Assembly (NCBI RefSeq): GCF_017874735.1
Contig: NZ_JAGGLV010000005.1
Coordinates: forward strand, 328,001-392,000
DNA length: 64,000 bases
Source of the DNA: Paenibacillus silagei
GTDB taxonomy: Bacteria; Bacillota; Bacilli; Paenibacillales; Paenibacillaceae
Reading direction: 5' to 3'
Below are positions 43,200 through 51,357 of this stretch, piece by piece. The notes under the pieces are model-generated. The model was not told the origin of the DNA and ran no database searches. It saw only the letters and a program-made list of their open reading frames with translations. The stretch's first letter is position 1. Every line of letters begins with the position of its first letter. The translations under genes and the position numbers were made by a program.

Positions 43200-46100
43200 A
43201 TGAGGAAAAAAAGTTTGGTGATGTTACCCTTTGTAATCCTGATGTCCTTCATGCTGGCAGGCATCTCCAGTGCAGAGGTAACCTCTAATTTTGTCAATCC
43301 GCTTATGGGAGGTGCTGATCCCACCATCGCCAGGGCTGCAGACGGCTATTACTATTCAGCCTTTTCGGGCGATAACAATATCACCCTGAAGAGGCATGAG
43401 ACCATTCTCGGCGTATCTGTTGCCAAAAGCAAAGTTGTCTGGAAAAAGCCGGATAACTTTGGATACGTATGGGGTCCTTATATCTATAGGCTGGAGGGTA
43501 AATGGTACCTGTACTTCTCTTCCGGCCCGGAGAATGATTACGGTTATGGTCATCCCAGCTCATATGTCCTGGAGAATGCGTCTCCCGATCCTTTTGAAGG
43601 AACCTGGGAGCTTAAGGGCGAATCCGCCAATGCAGACAGCGACGGGCAGGTTACGGTCAAGCAAGGGCTGCTGAACACGGAGAGCTTCGGTTTGGCCTGC
43701 GGAGTGGTATCCATTCAAGGAGAAACCTACTTCACCTATACCAAATACTTCTATTTTCCTGACCCGAACGACCCGGCAAAGACGAAATTTGACGAGAGTC
43801 CTACCATTGTCAAAATGAAGAACCCGTGGACCCTGGAAGGTCCGGAGGGCACTGTGGCCCGGCCGCAATATGACTGGGAGAAGCAGCACGATAATATCAA
43901 TGAGGGCGCGGCAGTAGTGGAACGCAATGGCAAAACCTATTTCGCTTACTCTGCAAGCAGCTTCATGAATGATAACTATTCTGTGGGAGTATCCGTGGCG
44001 GATGCCGGCTCCGATGTGATGCAGGCAGATTCCTGGGTGAAGCATCCTGAGCCGGTCATGAAAAGATCGGATGAGAACAGCTCCTACGGACCGGGATCCC
44101 CCCTGTTCCTGAAGTCCGAGGACGACACCGAGGATTGGATCATGTATCATGGCATACCGACTCATGGACAAGGCGGCGGGAACCGGGGTATCAGAGCCCA
44201 ACGCTTCCACTGGGATGATCATGATTTCATCAATCTTGGAATCCCTTCCAATCCCGGCACTGTCCTGAACAGACCCTCCGGCGAGGAAAAAAGCGAAATC
44301 TACGAAGCCGAAGATGCAAGCCTGTCCGGTGTGACCAGAATCGTCGGCAAAAGCGGTTATGCTTCAGGCGGCCTGTACGAGAAATTCAGCAACAGCAGCG
44401 ACAATAACTATGTAGAGTTTACAGTGAACACCAACGCACCGGGAACCTACTCTCTGGATTTCAGGTACAACAACAATACGCCAGGCGCGGTTAACATGAA
44501 ATTAAAAGTCAACGGGGGGGCAGCCCGGGATCTCTCTTTTGCCTCCAACGCAGGCTTTGATGCCAACTTCGATATCCATTCCGTTCATAATATTCAGCTG
44601 AATGCCGGAAGCAACACGATCCGGTTATCCGGCAGAAGCGAGCTGGCCCTGGATGCGATGATTATCAAACGAAGCAGCCTGTACGAGGCCGAAGATGCCA
44701 TTCTGTCCGGGAATGCTCAGATTGACAGAAACCACGCGGGATATAGCGGAACCGGATTTGCCGGCGGCTTATGGGTTACCGATTCTGCGGTCACCTTCAA
44801 GGTTAATGCCGCCAGTGCAGGCAGCTATTCGGTTAATCTGGGCTACAGCTTAGGGTTTCCGGATGACCGGACTCTGACTATGTATGTGAACGGGCAAAAA
44901 ATTAAGCGGGTCGATTTCTTCAGCCTGGGGAGCTGGGACCGCTGGGCCGACCGTTATGACAATGTTTTCCTCAAAGAAGGGGAAAATACGATCATGTACA
45001 AATATGACGCCGGTGATACCGCCAATGTCAATCTGGACTATATCACGGTCACCGAAGCAACCACCTGGCATTATGGAGCAGAGGATGCCAAGCTGACGGG
45101 CGCGTCTGACACTTCAGTCGTGTACGCCAAAGACGGCAACATGGGGACCGGTTATGTAACCGGGCTAGCCGCTGCGAACTCCTCGGTAGAGTTTGCTGTA
45201 AATATTGAGAATGCGGCGTCCTATGATGTGAAATTGAGATATGCAAAAGCTGATGCGGGCAAAACCCTGGCCCTCTACTTAAACGGCACCCGGATCAAGA
45301 GCATCACCCTCCCTGCTTCCGGAGGGCCTGCGGTCTGGAAGGAGCAGCTTGAGACGCTGAGCCTGAAGCAGGGAAAGAACACAATTACTTACAAGAATGA
45401 AACGGACAATACCGGCATCATCAATATCGACAGTATTCATCTGACCAAGCGTACCCCCTGGAGGTATCAGGCAGAAGATGCCGCCAGAGCCGGAAGCCTG
45501 CAGGTGGCCAGAGATCATCTGTGGTATGAAGGCAACGGATTCGTCGGCGGCTTCGAGCAGACGGGCGATTCGCTGAAGTTCGAGGTCAACGTGCCCAATA
45601 CGGCAGCCTATACGTCAACCCTGCGGTATTCCGGCGCACAGAGCACCAACATAACGATGTCGATGTACGTTAACGGGCAGCGAATCAAGCAAGTCTCTCT
45701 GACTCCAACCGCGAATTGGGAGATGTGGGCCAACAGTACCGAGTCCGTGAACCTGAACGCGGGTAAGAATGTCATTCAATTCATCCGTGAACAGGGCGAT
45801 ACCGGAAGATTCAATATCGACAGTCTCACCATTGATAAGACAAGCGGCGGATTTATGAGCTCCAATGCCAAGAAGATCATTCCCGAAAAAATGGTCAAAA
45901 TCCAGCCGAAGCACAGCGGAAAATCACTCGATGTAGACCGGGTCTCCAGTGATCCGCTGGCGGTCATTAACCAATGGGCGAACGGCGACGGCAATAATCA
46001 GCTGTGGAGATTCCTGGATCTCGGCACAGGATATTACCAGATCCAGTCGGTGCAAAGCGGCCTGGTTATTGACATTCTTCCCGGCTCAGCCATACAGCAA

Positions 46101-48593
46101 ATCTGCCAGAATACAAGAGCCACCGGAACGATCCCGGATTCCCAGCAGTGGAAGCTGGTGAAAGACGGAGACTATTACAAGATCGTGAACAAAAGCAATA
46201 ACAAAGTCATTACTGTAAACGGAGCATCCAATAATAACGGTGCTGCAGTAATCGTAGCTGATGACCAGGCAAAGGATAATCAGCGCATGAAGATTGAAAT
46301 CCGCAACCTCAGCAACAGTGAGATCAGCGCCTTAAGCGAGCCGGGCGGGCGCTATGAGGTAACCTTTAACGCGAGTGGCGGAAGTCCGGAGCAGACGGTT
46401 GTTCAGGCTGTATACGGAGAAGCGTTGACTCCTCCGGCAGTCACGAAGGAAGGCTATGAGCTGGAGGGCTGGTACAACGAGGCTGAGAAATGGGATTTTG
46501 CCGCCCGTACAGTGCCCGGCGCATTAACGCTGACGGCGAAATGGGAGCTTAAGGCACCGGAGGTGCAGATCGTCAGTGAAGGCTCGATGCGGGCAGGCTC
46601 AGACGGAGTGCTCCGCGCCGCAGGCAAAGGTACAGGAACGCTGTCCTACACCTGGTATGTGAACACGGGTGAAGGCTATGGCGAGCCGGTAGGCTCGGGC
46701 GACAGGCTGTTGCTTCCGCAGCTGTCGGAAGCGATGAACGGCTACCGGTACAAGGCCGTGGTGACCGGCGAAGGCGGCTTAACCGGGGAGCAGGAATACA
46801 TCCTGCAGGTGCTTCCGGCCAATGCCGAATGGACCCCTCCGGCATTTGGAATGGATCTGCCGGCCGGGCTGGAGACCGTGGCGGGTGAACCATTGACGCT
46901 GCTGGTTGAGCCGACCGGAGATGTAGAGTCCATAGAGTGGGAGATGAAGCGCCCGGACGGCGGAGACTGGCTGGCGGCCAGTGTTACCGGAGCGGTATAC
47001 AGCTTCACTCCTGGAGTGGAGGATGACGGAATACAGTACCGTGTCGTGCTGACCGGCACAGCCGAGGTGAATTCGGTACGAGTTACCGGAACGGAGCTTA
47101 CCCTCAAGGTATATCCGGCGCATGAGCTGCCGTCTATCCAGTCGTTCGCAGCGACAGCTAACCCGGTAACCGAGGGAGATTCCGTTACCTTTACTGTTGT
47201 AGCCAGCTCGGTTTACGGCGAGCTGAGCTACCGCTGGCTGAAGAATGACCTTGTGCTGAACGGCGTCACCGGCAGCAGTCTGACTGTTGAGAAGGCCGGG
47301 GCTGGGGATGCAGGAGCCTACAAGGCAGAGCTCAGCAACACCCGTACCATCGGCAACCGTTCTTATACGGATACAGCCTTTACAGAGACCATTGATCTGA
47401 CCTTCCGTCCAGCGGTAACACCAACGGACCCTCCGGTGACACCGGCAGACCCGCCGGTATCAACGGCAACCCCTAAGCCCACACCGCAGCCAACCGCAAC
47501 GCCGGGTCCTGCGGCTGCAGTCATTACAGCGGCTCAGCTAAGCGGCCTAGGGACGGACGGAGTGGTTACGGTACAGGTAGGGCAAGCGTCTTCCATTGAG
47601 CTTCCGGTGAATGCCGGGGAGCTGCTGGGAACCCGCTCCCTGCGTGTGCAGGGAGACGGAATCGGGCTTGTGCTGGCGCCGGAGCTGCTGAAGCAGCTGG
47701 CGGAAGCGGTGCCTGCGGACGGGCGCAGCGGTGCCAGGCTCCTGCTGACGGCAGCGCCGAAGGCGCTGGCCGAAATTGCGATGAAGACCGAAGCAGGCGT
47801 CACGCTTAAAGGCAGGCTGCTGAGCTATGACCTCAGTCTGACCGGGGCGGACGGCAAGATCCACCGGCTGGATAAATATCCGGTTCCGGTAAGCCTCAGC
47901 TGGCCGGCCGCTGGACTTGATCCGAAGCTGCTCGGCCTGTACCGTGTGGAGAGTGACGGTACGCTCACCTACCTGGGCGGTGCTGCAGAAGGCAGCGGGT
48001 TGAAGGGACTTCTTGACGGCAGCGGCACCTACGCGCTGCTGGAGTATTCCAAGCAATTCAGCGATGTTCCGGCCACACACTGGGCCTTTGACGCGCTGCG
48101 CGAGCTGTCTGCGAAGCATCTGATCCGGGGCATCTCAGAGCAGGCTTATCAGCCGGGCCGGAATATTACCCGGGCTGAATTCGCACAGCTCCTGGCGAAC
48201 ACACTGCAGCTAAGCGGCAGCGGCACCACCAGCTTCACGGATGTGCCGCAAGGCGCCTGGTATCAGAAGGCACTCTCCGGCATGGTCGAGGCCGGCCTGA
48301 TTACCGGACGCACCGCAGAGTCCTTCCAGCCGAATGCAGAGATCAGCCGGGAAGAGATGACCGTCATTCTGATGCGGGCGTATCAGCTCCGGCAGGGAAC
48401 TACCCTTCCGGCTGCTCCGCTCAGTCCATCCCTTAAGGATGCCGACAGCATCTCCGGCTGGGCAGCGGAACAAGTGGCCGCAGCGGCTTCCCTCGGCCTC
48501 GTGAAAGGCCGGGCCGACGGCACCTTCGCTCCGAAGGCTCCCGCCACCCGTGCCGAAGCTGCGCAGCTCCTGCTGAATTATTTGAAGAAATAG
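43200..48593 (+). CDS. Giant cell-surface GH43-like enzyme with CBMs, ricin, Ig-like and SLH domains
   Basis: 1797 residues. Signal peptide MRKKSLVMLPFVILMSFMLAG...SAE. Residues about 30-350 look like a GH43/62-type five-bladed propeller: GGADPTIARAADGYYY (catalytic-base Asp position), VWGPYIYRLEGKWYLYFSSG, NINEGAAVVERNGKTYFAYSA (candidate general acid Glu). Four CBM6/35-like modules follow (each starting YEAEDA or YGAEDA, ending N-x-D-x-I). Next are a ricin/CBM13 domain (about 895-1035, two QW-type motifs), an InlB-like B repeat (VTFNASGG ... WYNEAEKWDF), Ig-like domains, a Pro/Thr linker (about 1405-1440), a beta domain and three SLH repeats at the C-terminus. Wall-anchored arabinoxylan or arabinan debranching is the best guess. 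Confidence 0.88.
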   Translation: MRKKSLVMLPFVILMSFMLAGISSAEVTSNFVNPLMGGADPTIARAADGYYYSAFSGDNNITLKRHETILGVSVAKSKVVWKKPDNFGYVWGPYIYRLEGKWYLYFSSGPENDYGYGHPSSYVLENASPDPFEGTWELKGESANADSDGQVTVKQGLLNTESFGLACGVVSIQGETYFTYTKYFYFPDPNDPAKTKFDESPTIVKMKNPWTLEGPEGTVARPQYDWEKQHDNINEGAAVVERNGKTYFAYSASSFMNDNYSVGVSVADAGSDVMQADSWVKHPEPVMKRSDENSSYGPGSPLFLKSEDDTEDWIMYHGIPTHGQGGGNRGIRAQRFHWDDHDFINLGIPSNPGTVLNRPSGEEKSEIYEAEDASLSGVTRIVGKSGYASGGLYEKFSNSSDNNYVEFTVNTNAPGTYSLDFRYNNNTPGAVNMKLKVNGGAARDLSFASNAGFDANFDIHSVHNIQLNAGSNTIRLSGRSELALDAMIIKRSSLYEAEDAILSGNAQIDRNHAGYSGTGFAGGLWVTDSAVTFKVNAASAGSYSVNLGYSLGFPDDRTLTMYVNGQKIKRVDFFSLGSWDRWADRYDNVFLKEGENTIMYKYDAGDTANVNLDYITVTEATTWHYGAEDAKLTGASDTSVVYAKDGNMGTGYVTGLAAANSSVEFAVNIENAASYDVKLRYAKADAGKTLALYLNGTRIKSITLPASGGPAVWKEQLETLSLKQGKNTITYKNETDNTGIINIDSIHLTKRTPWRYQAEDAARAGSLQVARDHLWYEGNGFVGGFEQTGDSLKFEVNVPNTAAYTSTLRYSGAQSTNITMSMYVNGQRIKQVSLTPTANWEMWANSTESVNLNAGKNVIQFIREQGDTGRFNIDSLTIDKTSGGFMSSNAKKIIPEKMVKIQPKHSGKSLDVDRVSSDPLAVINQWANGDGNNQLWRFLDLGTGYYQIQSVQSGLVIDILPGSAIQQICQNTRATGTIPDSQQWKLVKDGDYYKIVNKSNNKVITVNGASNNNGAAVIVADDQAKDNQRMKIEIRNLSNSEISALSEPGGRYEVTFNASGGSPEQTVVQAVYGEALTPPAVTKEGYELEGWYNEAEKWDFAARTVPGALTLTAKWELKAPEVQIVSEGSMRAGSDGVLRAAGKGTGTLSYTWYVNTGEGYGEPVGSGDRLLLPQLSEAMNGYRYKAVVTGEGGLTGEQEYILQVLPANAEWTPPAFGMDLPAGLETVAGEPLTLLVEPTGDVESIEWEMKRPDGGDWLAASVTGAVYSFTPGVEDDGIQYRVVLTGTAEVNSVRVTGTELTLKVYPAHELPSIQSFAATANPVTEGDSVTFTVVASSVYGELSYRWLKNDLVLNGVTGSSLTVEKAGAGDAGAYKAELSNTRTIGNRSYTDTAFTETIDLTFRPAVTPTDPPVTPADPPVSTATPKPTPQPTATPGPAAAVITAAQLSGLGTDGVVTVQVGQASSIELPVNAGELLGTRSLRVQGDGIGLVLAPELLKQLAEAVPADGRSGARLLLTAAPKALAEIAMKTEAGVTLKGRLLSYDLSLTGADGKIHRLDKYPVPVSLSWPAAGLDPKLLGLYRVESDGTLTYLGGAAEGSGLKGLLDGSGTYALLEYSKQFSDVPATHWAFDALRELSAKHLIRGISEQAYQPGRNITRAEFAQLLANTLQLSGSGTTSFTDVPQGAWYQKALSGMVEAGLITGRTAESFQPNAEISREEMTVILMRAYQLRQGTTLPAAPLSPSLKDADSISGWAAEQVAAAASLGLVKGRADGTFAPKAPATRAEAAQLLLNYLKK

Positions 48594-48640
48594 GCCATGT
48601 CAGGACGCGGTTATCACCTGTTCTGCAAGGCATAATTAAG

Positions 48641-48672
48641 GCGCTCCCCCGGAACCGTTTCCGGGGGAGCGC
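48641..48672 (+). terminator. Terminator of the GH43/SLH gene
   Basis: Near-perfect stem GCGCTCCCCCGGAA / TTCCGGGGGAGCGC with loop CCGT, followed by TTCTTGCT. Confidence 0.85.
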
Positions 48673-48731
48673 TTCTTGCTGTCCTCAAGCTTTAAAAGCC
48701 AGTTACCCGCTATACCAACCTCTCGTTTATC

Positions 48732-48898
48732 CTAGTAAAGTTCTGCATCCATCACAGTAACTCCTGGCCTCCACACATTAGCGCTCTGCTTCCAATACAG
48801 TAACTTCTTGCCTTCACATAGTAACGCTCCGCTTCCATTACAGTAACTCCTGTCCCCTTCACAGTAACGCTCTGCCTCTATCACAGTAAATTTTCAGT
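48732..48898. repeat. Tandem repeat, 43-bp period (dimer of a 21-22 bp unit)
   Basis: Three full 43-bp units start at 48754, 48797 and 48840, each beginning ACAGTAACT and ending near CTCTGCTTCC or CTCCGCTTCC. Each unit is itself two half-units with the shared element AGTAAC/TTAGC + G/TCT. Partial half-units flank both ends. No coding frame runs through it. Confidence 0.8.
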
Positions 48899-49330
48899 TC
48901 CAAGTTTCCGAACTTCAGCGCTTCCATCCAGTACAGCATCATATGTTTAACTGCAGGAATCAAGCACTGGCACGTTAAAGTCCGATCATGGTCGTCATAT
49001 TCGCAATATTAGCTCTGATGCTCTACTAGTATCGTCACACTAATCTCTCAATTCCTGCCCAAAATACAACATTCCTCTCACAAAATCAGCCCCGCCCTGC
49101 AATTGTTGTACGAATGTCATCATTTCTCCGCCTCCTTGCATCAATACGGAGCAAATCCTGCATTTCGTGCAGGAATCCGGCTTACATGCCGGTAATTTGA
49201 GAGTCTAGGCTGCATAATGTGCAACATTTCCGCCTTGGCCTCTTGTGCCGGGCCTTCTTATGTCTGCCGGATAACTTCTGTCCCCCGTGTAATTTCTTTC
49301 CGCCGTATAATCCCATTCCCTGCAATAAAA

Positions 49331-49389
49331 AAACACCTTCAAGATTGTCTCCCTGTCTTTCGGCAGGGTCCATTCTCTTGAAGGTGTTT
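49331..49389 (-). terminator. Terminator of the GH65 operon
   Basis: Outer arms AAACACCTTCAAGA and TCTTGAAGGTGTTT pair perfectly over 14 bases. A second stem CCCTG/CAGGG with loop TCTTTCGG lies inside. On the minus strand the stem is followed by a T-rich run. Confidence 0.85.
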
Positions 49390-49437
49390 GGATGGTGTTT
49401 GGATGGGTCTCACTTTATGGGGCTGCTCCGGCACCCA

Positions 49438-50562
49438 TCACTTTGCTGCGCTTCGGATCAAGCCGATAAGGGATGCAATCTCCGCTGGATCACGGCTTGC
49501 CCCCAGAATGATCCAGCCGCTGCACTGGCTGCGCGGCCCGAGATAGACCGTTTCACCGTCTATCGTTTTTTGCTGCATGGAATTGGGCCGCGTTTTACAT
49601 GGCTCCAGAGCATACATGCAGTCGCTGATCGCCCGTTTGGCGATCAGCGAACGGGGATAGCATTGTAGAGAACGGATGACATAGGCTGCAGTATCCTGCC
49701 CTGCGTTCACCACCATCTCGGCGGTCAAGCCCCGGCTTCCCCCTGCAGCAGCAGGATAACATCGGACCTGCGGCAGCCCGGACAGTCCCTCCACGGGCTC
49801 AGGGACGTATTGATAACAGCGGATCGGGTCCAGGCGGGTCCAGGCACCGTAGACAGCCAACGGGTCCGCTTCCGGCGGGGCAGAATCGCGGAGCAGCATT
49901 TTCTCAGGCAGGACCGGCAGGATATAACTCCCCCCGCCCGCCATGAAGGCTCCCGCCAGCTAGATATGGTATCCGTCATCAACAGGTTGGACGGAATCTG
50001 TTACATTTTGCACCGTATCCTCACGGAACAGGTCAGCCGCCCCGTAACCGGTAATGATGCGGACTGTTTTATGATACACAGGCGACATTCCATATCCTCT
50101 CACCGGAATGTCACCCTCCAGGCAGATTTGCTGCTCATCCCAGCTCAGCCGCACCGATTCCGGCAGCGCCGGGGAATAGGAACCCGTCCCGTGGACGGTT
50201 CTGACCTCATCCGGGGTGCCGAAGATTTCGGGGCCTATAGCAGCTACAGCCGCAAAGAACCCTGAATCCCAGCCCGAATGCTCATTATCGTTCAGATCTA
50301 CATGATCCGGATGAAGCAGATACCGCTCATCCCGCTCCCAGCTGATCTTCTCGGCCTCCAGCCAGATTTCCCCGATATCCATCCCCCGCTCCAGAATCAC
50401 GGTGAAGAGCAGCCGTCCATTGGAGATCGTCAACTTGTGCATTTGCGAGCCGAATCGGTCTGTAACCAGCACCAGACTGACATAGCCGCCTTCCGGCAGC
50501 GCTAGTGGAAGGTCCGGCTGCAGCTCGGCCAGCGTCAAATTACCAATTTGCTCAGTGTTCAT
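49438..50562 (-). pseudogene. DUF4432-like aldose epimerase-fold protein interrupted by in-frame TAG
   Basis: Start ATG 50562 with GGAAGGAG upstream. 200 residues are read up to TAG at 49960-49962, then the same frame continues for 173 more residues to 49438. The joined product (about 374 aa) resembles DUF4432 aldose-1-epimerase-like proteins: LERGMDIGEIWLEAEKISW, SGWDSGFFAAVAAIGPEIFGTPDE, and after the stop LPEKMLLRDSAPPEADPLAVYG. No frameshift, deletion or insertion is visible, only the nonsense codon, in a region where family members have a His-x-Asn segment. Either a recent point mutation, a sequencing error or (less likely) readthrough. It probably served as a sugar mutarotase for the operon. 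Confidence 0.75.
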
Positions 50563-50619
50563 CCAAATGCTCCTTCCGTCCGCCCCTCTGCCAACCGGCC
50601 ATTCATCCCCGTCCGCCCA

Positions 50620-51357
50620 TCAGCCATCCAGCCGTTCCCCCCGGACCGACCAATGTTCATCCGGGCGTTCTTCTCCTCCGGTATAACCGGCTATGCCGAT
50701 ATGGCTAAGCAAATATACAGGTTCCAGCTGTTCGAAGCTGGTAACGGTAAGGTGGGCGCGGGCAAGCAGCTCCCTGTCTCCGATGCCGACCACGCGCATG
50801 CCTGCCCGGACCGCACCTTCTACACCCGCGGCCGCATCCTCAAAGACTATACAGGCAGCAGGCTCCGCAGTAAGTAACCGGGCGGCCTGCAGGAACACCT
50901 CCGGGTCCGGCTTCGCCCGGGCGGTGCTGTTTCCGTCCACTACCACATCAAACAGAGGCCGGATGTTCACCTTCTCCAGAATCAGCGGCGCGTTCTTGCT
51001 GGCCGAGGCAATCGCCGTTCTGATTCCGCGGGAGTGTAACCGCCCAAGAAAGCTCCTTACACCCGGTAATACATCGTCCGGGGTAAGCGTCTCAAGCAGT
51101 TCCTTGTACCACTCATTTTTGCGGGAAGCCAGATCCTCCTTCTGTTCTGCTGTCAGATCCGTAATTCCGCCGGCCCGCAGCAGAAGATCAAGCGACTCCA
51201 TACGGCTGACACCCTTCAGCTGCTCATTCTCTCTTTCGCTGAACGCGAAGCCCAGCTCACCGGCAAGACGCTTCCAGGCCCTATAGTGAAACTTGGCGGT
51301 ATCGACAATGACACCGTCCAGGTCGAAGATTGCTGCCTCAAACGGTTGTGCCCGCAA
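50620..51357 (-). CDS. pgmB: Beta-phosphoglucomutase (HAD family)
   Basis: Converts beta-glucose-1-phosphate, released by the GH65 phosphorylase upstream, to glucose-6-phosphate. HAD motif I AAIFDLDGVIVDTAKFHYRAWKRLA (nucleophile Asp, then Asp general acid), motif II ASASKNAP, motif III KPDPEVFLQAA, motif IV FEDAAAGVEGA. The start is placed at TTG 51357 because GGAGGG lies seven bases upstream; an ATG 15 bases earlier lacks a site. Overlaps the GH65 gene end, so translation is coupled. About 245 residues. Confidence 0.93.
   Translation of the reverse strand: MRAQPFEAAIFDLDGVIVDTAKFHYRAWKRLAGELGFAFSERENEQLKGVSRMESLDLLLRAGGITDLTAEQKEDLASRKNEWYKELLETLTPDDVLPGVRSFLGRLHSRGIRTAIASASKNAPLILEKVNIRPLFDVVVDGNSTARAKPDPEVFLQAARLLTAEPAACIVFEDAAAGVEGAVRAGMRVVGIGDRELLARAHLTVTSFEQLEPVYLLSHIGIAGYTGGEERPDEHWSVRGERLDG

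Larger units (their letters stand above)
48594..49437. other. 844-bp intergenic spacer
   Basis: Holds a terminator for the GH43-like gene (48641-48672), a degenerate tandem repeat (48732-48898), and the terminator of the leftward operon (49331-49389). Between 48900 and 49330 I see no convincing gene, only short frames without ribosome binding sites; this stretch is more AT/C-rich and looks like decayed or non-coding DNA. Confidence 0.7.

Noticed and set aside
48720..48900. CRISPR array
   Set aside because: Units are contiguous and degenerate with no unique spacers of constant length, and no cas genes are present in the window.
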